NCBI RefSeq assembly: GCF_007829835.1 | Contig: NZ_VIWP01000004.1 | Location: forward strand, 186,001-250,000 | Reading direction: 5' to 3' | Length of the DNA: 64,000 nt | From: Neorhizobium alkalisoli | GTDB lineage: Bacteria; Pseudomonadota; Alphaproteobacteria; Rhizobiales; Rhizobiaceae | Part shown: one piece after another, positions 26,924 through 34,418 of the stretch | How positions within the stretch are numbered: position 1 is the first letter of the stretch | Layout of the letters: each line of letters starts with the position of its first letter | Position numbers and translations under genes: made by a program | Notes under the pieces: model-generated | Database searches by the model: none | What the model saw: only the letters and a program-made list of their open reading frames with translations | Told to the model about the DNA's origin: nothing

Positions 26924-27445
26924 TCAGCGCGTCGGCGTCTTGCTGCCGGCGAGCTGCCACAGCCGTTCGGCATCGAGCGGCGTAAACGCCCTGAAGGGTG
27001 CTATCCGCAGCCCACCCGCCTTGGTTCGCGTCATAAGATAACCCCGCGTCTTCCAGGAATATTTTATCATCGCCCACGGCATGTGGATCGAGGCGCCAAC
27101 CGAATCGCGCGTCGTTATTCCATTATCGTCCGCGATATAGGTCACCGATTTGTTTTCTCTCGGAAACCGCAGCCATTTGACGACACAGGCCAGGGTCAAG
27201 AGAACAACGAAGCCGGCGAGCCCACCGGCCATGAACGGCCACATCATGGAAAACAGGCTTGCCATTGCATTGATCGGGTTTTGCCCTGACGGCACATCGA
27301 GAAGGCCGATCGTCATCAAGGCCACGAACAGGAAGCTTCCGATGATCGCAACCGGACGCCCCAACTGGTATCTCAGCGCGATGAGATTATCCGTGTGAGT
27401 AAGGGTCGTGGAGCCGGAAATCGGCGATTGCTCATTGGCGGACAT
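26924..27445 (-). CDS. YcxB-like membrane protein
   Basis: 173 residues with two membrane helices (residues ~33-53 and ~68-92) and a C-terminal ~75-residue beta-rich region, KSVTYIADDNGITTRDSVGASIHMPWAMIKYSWKTRGYLMTR. This matches the plan of YcxB-like proteins, whose PH-like C-terminal domain has unknown function. It lies tail-to-tail with tadC, 7 bp away, and does not look like a pilus component. I see no regulatory site. Confidence is moderate for the family and low for any role. Confidence 0.65.
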   Translation of the reverse strand: MSANEQSPISGSTTLTHTDNLIALRYQLGRPVAIIGSFLFVALMTIGLLDVPSGQNPINAMASLFSMMWPFMAGGLAGFVVLLTLACVVKWLRFPRENKSVTYIADDNGITTRDSVGASIHMPWAMIKYSWKTRGYLMTRTKAGGLRIAPFRAFTPLDAERLWQLAGSKTPTR

Positions 27446-27594
27446 GGATGCTCCGAAGCGCGTGGCAAGGGCTGGGAGGGGCTGCCGGGATACAGTTTCC
27501 GGCTATCACATGTCTTTTATGGTGGAAGCAGCAGTTCAGCTCAACCCCGGCGAAGCCGTCGATTGCCGCGGCTTAGGCATGACGTGGCGAAAAA

Positions 27595-28422
27595 TCAGTT
27601 CGTGGATGTTTTCGCCTGGTCGTTTGCCGCCAGTTTCTTCCAGGAATTCTGCTGGCTGAGCATCGAGCGCAGGTAGGTGACGTTGGCGTCTGCCTGCTGC
27701 TGCGACAATTCCTTGCGCGCAATCGTTTCGGCTTCCGCGAAACGACCCTGCAATCCGACCACCAGTGCCAGGTTCTGGCGCACGCGGCTGTCGGCGCCGG
27801 GCTGGCCGGCAGCGTTGCGCATATAGGTTTCGGCAGTCTTCAGATCGCCTGAGAGAACGTAGGACATGCCGAGATTGGAGATGATTGTCGGTTCGTTCGG
27901 TCGGGTGTCGAGGGCCTGGCGATATTTATCGCGCGCTTCCTGCGAGCGGCCCATCTGGTCGAGCACAGCACCTTCGGCGGAGTAGAGACGCCAGTCAGGA
28001 TGGTCCGGCGTCTGGGCCCGGTTGATCGTTGCAAGCGCCTGTTCGAGCTGGCCGGCCGCTGCCTGCGCCTTGCCATAGGCGGCGAGCACGTCACGGTCGG
28101 CCGGATGGGCAATCGCCACCTGCTGCATCACTGCAAGGGCCTGGGTGTTCTTGCCGGTCATGCCGAGCACGTTGGCATAACGCAGACCAATGTCCTTGTC
28201 CTTGGGATCCTTGACATAGGCCGCGCCGACCGACTGCTCTGTGCCCGCAAGTTCCGACGCATTCATGTTGTCCAGCGGCGCCGCCGACATTTTGGGGATC
28301 GAGCCCGTGGTCGCAACATCCCGCTTCGTCGTGTTGCAGCCCGCAAGCGCCAGGCCGACAAGCACAAGCGCGGTCGCGTGAACGAGACGGGACGTGCGGA
28401 ATGAAAGGGCAGCAACGGTCAT
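27595..28422 (-). CDS. tadD: TadD-like TPR lipoprotein
   Basis: A 275-residue outer-membrane lipoprotein. The signal peptide ends LVLVGLALAGCNTT, giving a lipobox Cys. Residues ~75-250 form tetratricopeptide-like repeats, for example IGLRYANVLGMTGKNTQALAVMQQ, YSAEGAVLDQMGRSQEARDKYRQAL and ISNLGMSYVLSGDLKTAETYMRNA. This is the plan of TadD, which helps place the secretin. The start is ATG 28422 rather than an upstream in-frame codon because that would put 20 polar residues before the signal peptide. It sits 150 bp from the YcxB-like gene and diverges from leucyl aminopeptidase. Confidence 0.88.
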   Translation of the reverse strand: MTVAALSFRTSRLVHATALVLVGLALAGCNTTKRDVATTGSIPKMSAAPLDNMNASELAGTEQSVGAAYVKDPKDKDIGLRYANVLGMTGKNTQALAVMQQVAIAHPADRDVLAAYGKAQAAAGQLEQALATINRAQTPDHPDWRLYSAEGAVLDQMGRSQEARDKYRQALDTRPNEPTIISNLGMSYVLSGDLKTAETYMRNAAGQPGADSRVRQNLALVVGLQGRFAEAETIARKELSQQQADANVTYLRSMLSQQNSWKKLAANDQAKTSTN

Positions 28423-28514
28423 GGATCGCGATCTCGTAAGCTGGAAGCCACCACCCTCTGGCGGCGGCCCTCTTGTCGGCAAAATGTGAAGCGCATTTGC
28501 ATGACAGAAATAAA

Positions 28515-28530
28515 CTGTTAACCCTAACAG
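28515..28530. promoter_or_regulatory. Dyad in the tadD/leucyl aminopeptidase intergenic region
   Basis: CTGTTA-ACCC-TAACAG, a perfect 6-4-6 inverted repeat in the 149-bp divergent gap. It could be an operator for either gene; nothing links it to a known regulator. Confidence 0.3.
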
Positions 28531-28571
28531 ATCGTTAAGATGAACGATTCCAGACGTTTGCGAAGGCCGCC

Positions 28572-29972
28572 ATGACCCCTTTCCAGCATATTGCCCGCCC
28601 CTCCGTTTTCAGCTCTTCCGATGCCCTTTCCAAGCCTGTCCACGCCGTGACGCCGGACGATATCAAGGCAGGTCCAGGCAATATCGATCCGGCCACGTTG
28701 GCCTGGGCGAAGGCCGCCGGTTTTACGGGTGAGGCGGGCACGGTCCTGCTGGTTCCAAACGAGAAAGGCGAGGTGGCCAGTGCCCTTTTCGGCCTAGGCG
28801 CCGACCCGGCCGATGCGCCGTTCATCAGCGGAAAGCTCTCCAAGCTTCTGCCGGCAGGCGACTGGCATATCGAGGCGGCCGGAACTGTTGATCCCCGCTT
28901 TCTGCTCGGTTTCGGCCTTGGAACCTATTCCTTCACCCGCTACAAGACTGAAAAGCAGAAGGACGTTCGGCTCTCTGTTCCGTCTTCGGCGGACGCGGCT
29001 GATCTGGAGCGCCAGCTTGCCGGCGTCTTCCTGGCCCGCGACCTCATCAACATTCCGACCAATGACATGGGCCCTGCCGACCTCGAAGCCGCCTTCCGGG
29101 CGCTCGGCGAACATTATGGCGCAAGCGTCACCTCGATCGTCGGTGAGGATCTTCTCACCCAGAATTTTCCGCTCGTCTACACGGTGGGGCAGGCGAGCAC
29201 ATCGGCGCCGCGGCTTCTGGAAATGCGCTGGGGCAAAAAGGGCGCTCCACGCATCACGCTGGTCGGCAAGGGTGTCTGCTTCGATACCGGCGGCCTCGAC
29301 ATCAAGGGCGCCGCCAATATGGCGCTGATGAAGAAGGACATGGGCGGTGCCGCCAATGTCATGGGCCTGGCACTGATGATCATGGATGCCGGCCTGCCGG
29401 TCGACCTTCAGGTGATCGTGCCTGCGGTGGAAAATTCGATCGCCGGCAATGCCTTCAGGCCTGGCGACATTTACAAGAGCCGCAAGGGCGTGACGGTCCA
29501 GATCGACAATACCGATGCCGAGGGCCGATTGATCCTCGCCGACGCGCTGGCATATGCGGATGAAACCCCGCCGGACCTGATGATCGACATGGCGACACTG
29601 ACGGGGGCGGCCCGTGTGGCTCTGGGCACCGAACTTGCTCCTTATTTCACCGATGACGAAGCGCTATCCGCAGGCCTGATGAATGCCGCAAGCAGCGAGT
29701 CCGACCCGATGTGGCGCCTGCCGCTCTGGAAGGGCTATGACAAGGATATTCGCGCCCGCGCTGCCGATATCACCAATTCGCCCTCCGGCGGCATGGCCGG
29801 CGCCATTACTGCCGCGCTTTTCCTGAAACGCTTTGTGACGGCGACGAAAAGCTGGGCGCATTTCGATATCTATGGCTGGTCCCTTGCGGACAAGCCGCAG
29901 ACGCCGGTCGGCGGTGAGGCCTTTGCGATCCGTGCCCTCTACCGCCATATCCGCGGCATGGTTTCCGGCTGA
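28572..29972 (+). CDS. Leucyl aminopeptidase family protein (M17)
   Basis: A 466-residue cytosolic metallo-aminopeptidase of family M17. The two-metal catalytic core is present: LVGKGVCFDTGGLDIKGAANMALMKKDMGGAANVMG, the signature NTDAEGRLILADAL with metal-binding Asp and Glu, and MATLTGAARVALG. The N-terminal domain is divergent, as is usual in the alphaproteobacterial PepB-like branch. The NlpC/P60 hydrolase gene two places downstream suggests a role in peptidoglycan peptide turnover, with this enzyme finishing the peptides; that is inference from order. Confidence 0.93.
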   Translation: MTPFQHIARPSVFSSSDALSKPVHAVTPDDIKAGPGNIDPATLAWAKAAGFTGEAGTVLLVPNEKGEVASALFGLGADPADAPFISGKLSKLLPAGDWHIEAAGTVDPRFLLGFGLGTYSFTRYKTEKQKDVRLSVPSSADAADLERQLAGVFLARDLINIPTNDMGPADLEAAFRALGEHYGASVTSIVGEDLLTQNFPLVYTVGQASTSAPRLLEMRWGKKGAPRITLVGKGVCFDTGGLDIKGAANMALMKKDMGGAANVMGLALMIMDAGLPVDLQVIVPAVENSIAGNAFRPGDIYKSRKGVTVQIDNTDAEGRLILADALAYADETPPDLMIDMATLTGAARVALGTELAPYFTDDEALSAGLMNAASSESDPMWRLPLWKGYDKDIRARAADITNSPSGGMAGAITAALFLKRFVTATKSWAHFDIYGWSLADKPQTPVGGEAFAIRALYRHIRGMVSG

Positions 29973-30048
29973 GCGGCGCCGCAGCGGGCGGAAACAAAAG
30001 GGTAAGACCTGAGGCCTTAAGATTGCCGCTCTCTGAGGCGGAGGCCCT

Positions 30049-30399
30049 ATGCCCGTTGAACTGACCGCAACCGAGGCGTTGAGCCTGTGGCGTCGCGTGA
30101 GCCTGGAACAGGTGAAACGCGACACCCGCGATCTGACATTGCGCCAGATGTCGATCCTCTTGCATATCTATCTGGTGCCGCCGCCCCACACGGTGCGCGG
30201 GCTTGCGGCAACGCTTGGCGTCACCAAGCCGGTCATCACGCGTGCGCTCGATACGATGGGCGCACTCGGCCTCGTCGATCGCCAACGCGACGAGGGGGAT
30301 CGACGCAATGTGGTGATCAAGCGTACCGTGGCCGGCGCGCTCTATCTGGAAAAGCTCGGCGACCTTATCATTCAGGAAGGCCGGCGAACCGGATCCTGA
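30049..30399 (+). CDS. MarR-type winged-helix regulator
   Basis: 116 residues with a winged helix-turn-helix: LRQMSILLHIYLVPPPHTVRGLAATLGVTKPVITRALDTMGALGLVDRQRDEGDRRNVVIKRT, the plan of MarR proteins, where DxRxxxI lies in the wing. It lacks the usual long N- and C-terminal dimerisation helices, so it is short for the family. It lies between the M17 aminopeptidase and the NlpC/P60 hydrolase, all same strand with gaps of 76 and 37 bp, and may control them. Ligand unknown. Confidence 0.82.
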   Translation: MPVELTATEALSLWRRVSLEQVKRDTRDLTLRQMSILLHIYLVPPPHTVRGLAATLGVTKPVITRALDTMGALGLVDRQRDEGDRRNVVIKRTVAGALYLEKLGDLIIQEGRRTGS

Positions 30400-30436
30400 C
30401 TGCAGCATTTTCGATTTTTCACCTGAGGCATTCATC

Positions 30437-31297
30437 ATGACCACGACGCTCGACAGAAGACTGCATGCGTTCCGCCCCGATCTCGCAGATGAGGCGCTGA
30501 AGGGCAGCGTCGAGGCATCCGCCTTTGTGCCCGGCGAACCGGCGCGGATCAGCGTTCCGGTCGCGCAGCTGCGTCCCGTGCCGGATCTGGCGCGGGGCAT
30601 TGATACCGAGCTTCTCTTCGGCGAAACCGTGCGCGTCTTCGATCGCGCTGCAGGCTTCGCCTGGGTCCAGGCAGATCAGGACGGCTATGTCGGTTATCTG
30701 CCGGAAGACATGCTTGGCGAAGTCGAGGCATCGTCTCACCGTATCTGCGTGACCCGCACATTCGTTTATCCGCAAGCGGAATTGCGCAAACCGCCAATCG
30801 CCGCCCTGTCGATGGGAAGTCGCGTCACCGTCGTCGGTGAGGCGGAGACGCGCGGCACCCGCTATTTTGAGCTTGCCACAGGTGGCGCCGTGATTGCTGC
30901 TCATTGCAGGCCGATTGCCGACGTGTTGGGTGATGACCCGGTCACGATCGCCGAGAAATTCGTCGAGACACCCTATCTCTGGGGCGGACGCTCGGGTTTC
31001 GGCATCGATTGCTCGGGCCTCGTGCAGCTGTCGATGATGATGGTCGGCCACAAAGTGCCGCGCGATTCGGATATGCAGGCGAAGATCGGCTCCGAAATCA
31101 CGCGCGAAGAACTGCGCCGCGGCGATTTCGTCTTCTGGAAGGGCCATGTCGGCTTCATGCAGGACAAGGATACGCTTCTGCATGCCAACGGCCATACGAT
31201 GACCGTATCGCGCGAAAATTTCGAGGCGGCCGTCAAACGGATCGGCTGGCTGTATGAACAACCGACCGCCTATCGGCGTTTCCCTCTCGAGAGATGA
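30437..31297 (+). CDS. NlpC/P60 family peptidoglycan endopeptidase
   Basis: A 286-residue cysteine peptidase (C40) expected to cut gamma-D-Glu-diamino acid bonds in muropeptides. The N-terminal ~140 residues carry SH3b-like repeats (VRVFDRAAGFAWVQADQDGYVGYLPEDMLG and SRVTVVGEAETRGTRYFELATGG). The catalytic domain has YLWGGRSGFGIDCSGLVQLSMMMVGHKVPRDSDMQ with the nucleophile Cys, and GHVGFMQDKDTLLHANGHTMTVSRE with the His. No signal peptide was seen, so it probably acts on recycled peptides in the cytoplasm. It groups with the M17 aminopeptidase and the MarR regulator. Confidence 0.92.
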   Translation: MTTTLDRRLHAFRPDLADEALKGSVEASAFVPGEPARISVPVAQLRPVPDLARGIDTELLFGETVRVFDRAAGFAWVQADQDGYVGYLPEDMLGEVEASSHRICVTRTFVYPQAELRKPPIAALSMGSRVTVVGEAETRGTRYFELATGGAVIAAHCRPIADVLGDDPVTIAEKFVETPYLWGGRSGFGIDCSGLVQLSMMMVGHKVPRDSDMQAKIGSEITREELRRGDFVFWKGHVGFMQDKDTLLHANGHTMTVSRENFEAAVKRIGWLYEQPTAYRRFPLER

Positions 31298-31461
31298 TAA
31301 GCCTGGGATGATTCGCCCGGAGTGGCTGCCAGCGTGGCGATCACATAAAAGTGGAGCCGCCGCCATGGAAGGCGGGCATGCCAATCCATATGTTGGGCCG
31401 GTCCGCATATCTGATCTGTATGCTGGAAATCTCGTCGTAACAGCGATCAAGGAATGAACCG

Positions 31462-31830
31462 ATGCTCAAAGGTGCCTGGATTTTGCCGGCGGTCATGGTC
31501 GTGGTGCTTGTCCTTGCCGCCCTCGTTCCGGCTGCGGCCTCCGCTGCCGATAACGGGCCTTTCGCCCGCTCGCCGGATTCCTTCTTCAAGAATCTCCCTG
31601 GCGTCCAGCCGCAGCAGAGCCTGACCGATTCCGACCCGAACAGCTATAAATGCACCAGCCATATCGGCACGGTTTACGGCTTCCGCGGCCATGGCGGCTT
31701 TCCCTTCTGGGACAATGCGCCGGCGCGAATCTACAATTGCGAGACCAAGAACGGCATTCGCTACACCGGCACGCAGATGCCGAATAACCAGTGGGTGCCC
31801 GGCCTCAACCCGCATAACCTGCCGGAATAA
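31462..31830 (+). CDS. Exported small protein of unknown function
   Basis: 122 residues with a signal peptide (WILPAVMVVVLVLAALVPAAASA, cut before ADNGPF). The mature part of ~90 residues has two cysteines, in KCTSHIGTVYGFRGHGGFPFWDNAPARIYNCETKNGIRYTGTQMPNNQWVPG, probably one disulfide. I do not recognise the family. It has its own hairpin downstream at 31885-31912, which also serves the tRNA gene on the opposite strand. Likely periplasmic. Confidence 0.7.
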   Translation: MLKGAWILPAVMVVVLVLAALVPAAASAADNGPFARSPDSFFKNLPGVQPQQSLTDSDPNSYKCTSHIGTVYGFRGHGGFPFWDNAPARIYNCETKNGIRYTGTQMPNNQWVPGLNPHNLPE

Positions 31831-31884
31831 ACCTCCGGTCTTTTGCGGGGAAAAGCTCAGCGGTAATTGCTGGAAGCAGAAATG

Positions 31885-31912
31885 AAAAAACCCCGGAAAA
31901 CCGGGGATTTTC
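31885..31912 (-). terminator. Terminator of tRNA-Leu, possibly bidirectional
   Basis: CCCCGG (31891-31896) / CCGGGG (31901-31906) with an AAAA loop. On the minus strand it is followed by a TTTTTT run before CATTTC, ending transcription from tRNA-Leu; on the plus strand the tail is ATTTTC. Confidence 0.82.
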
Positions 31913-31943
31913 AAAGTACTTGCAGGAATCTGCAAGAGGGAAA

Positions 31944-32030
31944 TGGTGCCCAGAAGAGGACTCGAACCTCCACACCCTTTCGGGTACCAGCACCTGAAGC
32001 TGGCGCGTCTACCAATTCCGCCATCTGGGC
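31944..32030 (-). tRNA. tRNA-Leu(CAG)
   Basis: Minus-strand sequence GCCCAGATGGCGGAATTGGTAG...TCTGGGCACCA: 7-bp acceptor stem, encoded CCA, anticodon stem-loop CCAGC-TTCAGGT-GCTGG with anticodon CAG, a long variable arm TACCCGAAAGGGT and the T-loop GGTTCGAGTCC. 87 nt, class II. Confidence 0.96.
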
Positions 32031-32121
32031 GACGGAGGGGGATTTACGGGGGTGGCCGGCTCCTGTCAACCGGCTTTTTGAACTTTCCGTGTCAGTCGTG
32101 AAAAAACATTCGAAAGATCAT

Positions 32122-32433
32122 TCATCCGTCTGACGAATCGTCGGTTTTTCCACTGTGACGATCGATGTGTCCGAGATCCCTGTCCGGCTCGATGATGTCA
32201 CGCACACGTTGTTTCAGCTCTCTCGGGCCGGGAAAGCCGCCATCGCGCTTTCGCTCCCAGATCAGTTTGCCGTCGATTCGAATCTCGAAGACGCCACCGG
32301 TGCCGGGAATGAGCCCGACTTCGCCCAGCGCATCGCCAAAGGTCTGCAGCAGTTCCTGCGCCATCCAGCCGGCGCGCAGCAGCCAGTTGCACTGGGTGCA
32401 GTAAAGAATGGTGATATGCGGCTTGTCCGTCAT
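32122..32433 (-). CDS. SelW/SelT/Rdx-family thioredoxin-like protein
   Basis: 103 residues. The N-terminal ITILYCTQCNWLLRAGWMAQELLQTF carries the CxxC redox motif of the selenoprotein W (Rdx) family with cysteine in place of selenocysteine; IPGTGGVFEIRIDGKLIWERKRDGGFPGPRELKQRVRD is the other family landmark. It is probably a small cytosolic oxidoreductase of unknown partner. ATG 32433 was chosen because CxxC is normally within 15 residues of the start. It lies 44 bp after the HIBADH-like gene, in the same direction, and may be co-transcribed. Confidence 0.87.
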   Translation of the reverse strand: MTDKPHITILYCTQCNWLLRAGWMAQELLQTFGDALGEVGLIPGTGGVFEIRIDGKLIWERKRDGGFPGPRELKQRVRDIIEPDRDLGHIDRHSGKTDDSSDG

Positions 32434-32477
32434 CCGGTTTCCCTCGCCCTTATCCTGTGAATTTCCTGCTCCGAGAC

Positions 32478-33347
32478 TCACTCGGACCGTTCAGCGACCA
32501 GACGAACCATGGTCGCGAGGTCCGCATCGCCAAAACCGGCCTCTGCGGCCGCCTCGAAGCTTTTCAGCGAGGCAGCCATAGCCGGCGTATCTATGCCCAG
32601 CACGGAAGCCACGTCGCGCACCAGGCGTCCGTCCTTGATGGCGCCCGAGACCGGAAAGCCGACCGCATCCGTTTCGCCCAGGATGACCGGCAGGCGGCTC
32701 TTGAAAGCCGGGCTGGCTGCCGGGCTGCCGGACAGGATCTCAAGGATCTTTGCCGATGTCAGGCCCGCCTTCTTGCCGAGGATGAGCGCCTCTTTCAAAT
32801 TCTGCCACTGTCCCATCAGCATCATGTTGTTGACGAGTTTTGCCGCCGCGCCATCGCCAAGCCCGCCGGCATGGTGGATGCGGTCGGACAATGTTTCGGC
32901 AAGCGGCAGGAACCGGTCGAAATCGGCCTTGTCGCCGCCGATATAGAGCCCAACCTTGCCGGACAGCAGCATTTCCGGCCCGCCGGAGATCGGCGCATCG
33001 AGAAGACGGGCGCCGGCGGCCTCCATTCCGGCCGCACGGCCCCGCAGGGTCTGCGGGCTGACCGTGCTGGTATCGACGACCAGCCTGCCGGAAAGATCGA
33101 CTGTGGCAAGCGCATCCAGCACTGTGTGGACGGCCTGATCATCCAGCAGCGCCAGGATCACGATGTCGGAAGCGGCGACCAGAGCGGGAATATCGACCGC
33201 CCGGTGCATGCCGATCTCTTCAGCAAGCGCGGGATCAATGCCGCTGCGGCTCCAGCCGCTGACCGAAAAGCCGAGCCGGGAAAACCGTGTCGCCATCGCC
33301 TGGCCCATGCGGCCAAGGCCGATTATTCCGATCCGCTCTGTCTTCAA
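32478..33347 (-). CDS. NAD(P)-dependent beta-hydroxyacid dehydrogenase (HIBADH family)
   Basis: 289 residues. The Rossmann motif RIGIIGLGRMGQAMATRF opens the protein; the family features are VVDTSTVSPQTLRGRAA, FLDAPISGG-type LLDAPISGGPEMLLSG, and the catalytic Lys in AAKLVNNMMLMG. It oxidises a 3-hydroxyacid or reduces a semialdehyde; the exact substrate is not readable. I prefer TTG 33347, seven bases after AGGAGG, over ATG 33374, because the longer form adds nine polar residues before the Rossmann strand and lacks a site. Confidence 0.9.
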   Translation of the reverse strand: MKTERIGIIGLGRMGQAMATRFSRLGFSVSGWSRSGIDPALAEEIGMHRAVDIPALVAASDIVILALLDDQAVHTVLDALATVDLSGRLVVDTSTVSPQTLRGRAAGMEAAGARLLDAPISGGPEMLLSGKVGLYIGGDKADFDRFLPLAETLSDRIHHAGGLGDGAAAKLVNNMMLMGQWQNLKEALILGKKAGLTSAKILEILSGSPAASPAFKSRLPVILGETDAVGFPVSGAIKDGRLVRDVASVLGIDTPAMAASLKSFEAAAEAGFGDADLATMVRLVAERSE

Positions 33348-33595
33348 GGCCCGTCCTCCTGCATGCCGGGGCATAAACGCCCGCTTCTCCAAGTCTTGAC
33401 CATCTGGCCGAGAGTTCCGAGGCAAGAATTAAAGGCAGCTATGGCGATCGGCAAGAGATCGAAGGATGCCGGTTCATATCCGTCGCCGTACCCCAAAACA
33501 TGCCCGGCGTGATTGTGCCCGCATCCGGCAAAAGACCCAGACGGGAACCAAATGCTGATGCCAGGCATTGTCTAGCCGGAAAAGGAGGAATGAAC

Positions 33596-33928
33596 ATGGC
33601 TTATGATCCCAATCCGAATACCCCGCGTCCGGACATCAACCGCCCGGATCTCAATCGTCCCGACCTGCGCACCACGCCCGAGCCGCAGCGCTCGTCCTCG
33701 TGGATGGCATGGGTAGCGATCCTGGCGGTCATCGTCGTCGGCGCCTTTGCATGGTCGCAGATGGGCGGCACGTCCACCGATCCGACCACGACGTCCTCGA
33801 CGACACCGCCGGCCGCAACCACTCCGGCTCCGGCGACACCGGCACCGGCAACCCCGGCAGCTCCGTCGACCAATAATGCAGCGCCGGCTGCTCCGGCCAC
33901 CGGTGGGAGCCAGCCTTCGCAGCCGTAA
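33596..33928 (+). CDS. Single-pass membrane protein with Pro/Ala/Thr-rich tail
   Basis: 110 residues. The N-terminal part has a short repeat PDINRPDLNRPDLRTTPEP, then one hydrophobic helix SWMAWVAILAVIVVGAFAW (residues ~38-56) and then a ~50-residue low-complexity tail (TTSSTTPPAATTPAPATPAPATPAAPST). ATG 33596 is seven bases after AAGGAGG; an ATG two codons earlier is too close. It stands alone and is followed by a hairpin at 33956. It is probably a periplasmic-tail anchor protein; no family is recognised. Confidence 0.72.
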   Translation: MAYDPNPNTPRPDINRPDLNRPDLRTTPEPQRSSSWMAWVAILAVIVVGAFAWSQMGGTSTDPTTTSSTTPPAATTPAPATPAPATPAAPSTNNAAPAAPATGGSQPSQP

Positions 33929-33955
33929 GGAACTTGCCTTAACGGCTTGATCGAG

Positions 33956-33987
33956 AGCCGCTCGTCCGAAAGGGCGGGCGGCTTTTT
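33956..33987 (+). terminator. Intrinsic terminator after the Pro/Ala/Thr-rich gene
   Basis: An imperfect 12-bp stem AGCCGCTCGTCC / GGGCGGGCGGCT with loop GAAA and TTTTTC tail (33983-33987). Confidence 0.75.
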
Positions 33988-34066
33988 CGTGCATGACGAT
34001 ACCTTTGAAATCCTTGCCGTTTATATCCGCAGGGCATCATCGCGGCTGGATAGAACCCTCTGCCGT

Positions 34067-34081
34067 TAACCTTTTGTTAAC
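34067..34081 (+). promoter_or_regulatory. Perfect CtrA-type box
   Basis: TTAA-CCTTTTG-TTAA, exactly TTAA-N7-TTAA, centred about 74 bp before the start of the 79-residue gene at 34148. Eight fixed bases, AT-only, in GC-rich DNA. It suggests control by the cell-cycle regulator CtrA; binding is not shown. Confidence 0.55.
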
Positions 34082-34147
34082 TATATTTCCCGACCCTTCG
34101 GCTGCACGAGATAGTCCAAACGGCTCCATCAGCCGAAGGAGAAAACC

Positions 34148-34387
34148 ATGCGGCTCGTCACGCTACCGGAAAAGATCAGGCACACCAGCCATCACACACT
34201 CCTCGTCATGCGCAATGGCGGCACCTGCCAGGCCGTCTGCGTGCTCAATGACGGTCGGATCGGCGATGTGCGCTCAAAGCTCGGCCTGATTGAAACGATC
34301 GCGACCTGGAAGCTGGATCACGGCGAGGTGGCTTTTGATGGCAGGGTCTGGATCACGCCCGAGGATATGCCGCGGCCACGGCACTGA
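34148..34387 (+). CDS. Hypothetical protein behind a CtrA-type box
   Basis: 79 residues, no signal peptide or membrane segment. HTLLVMRNGGTCQAVCVLNDGRIGDVRSKLGLIETIATWKLDHGEVAFDGRVWITPEDMP is a compact alternating pattern that looks like a small beta-rich fold with two cysteines. A GAAGGAG site precedes the ATG, and codon use fits the neighbours. No family is recognised. The perfect TTAA-N7-TTAA box 67 bp upstream makes a cell-cycle-linked role possible. It faces the diguanylate cyclase tail-to-tail. Confidence 0.72.
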   Translation: MRLVTLPEKIRHTSHHTLLVMRNGGTCQAVCVLNDGRIGDVRSKLGLIETIATWKLDHGEVAFDGRVWITPEDMPRPRH

Positions 34388-34418
34388 CCCCTAACGAGAG
34401 CGAAGGACAATCAGCCCT

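Noticed and set aside
31254..31457. A 67-codon plus-strand frame between NlpC/P60 and the exported protein.
   Set aside because: Begins inside the NlpC/P60 gene, no ribosome binding site or recognisable composition; kept as intergenic.
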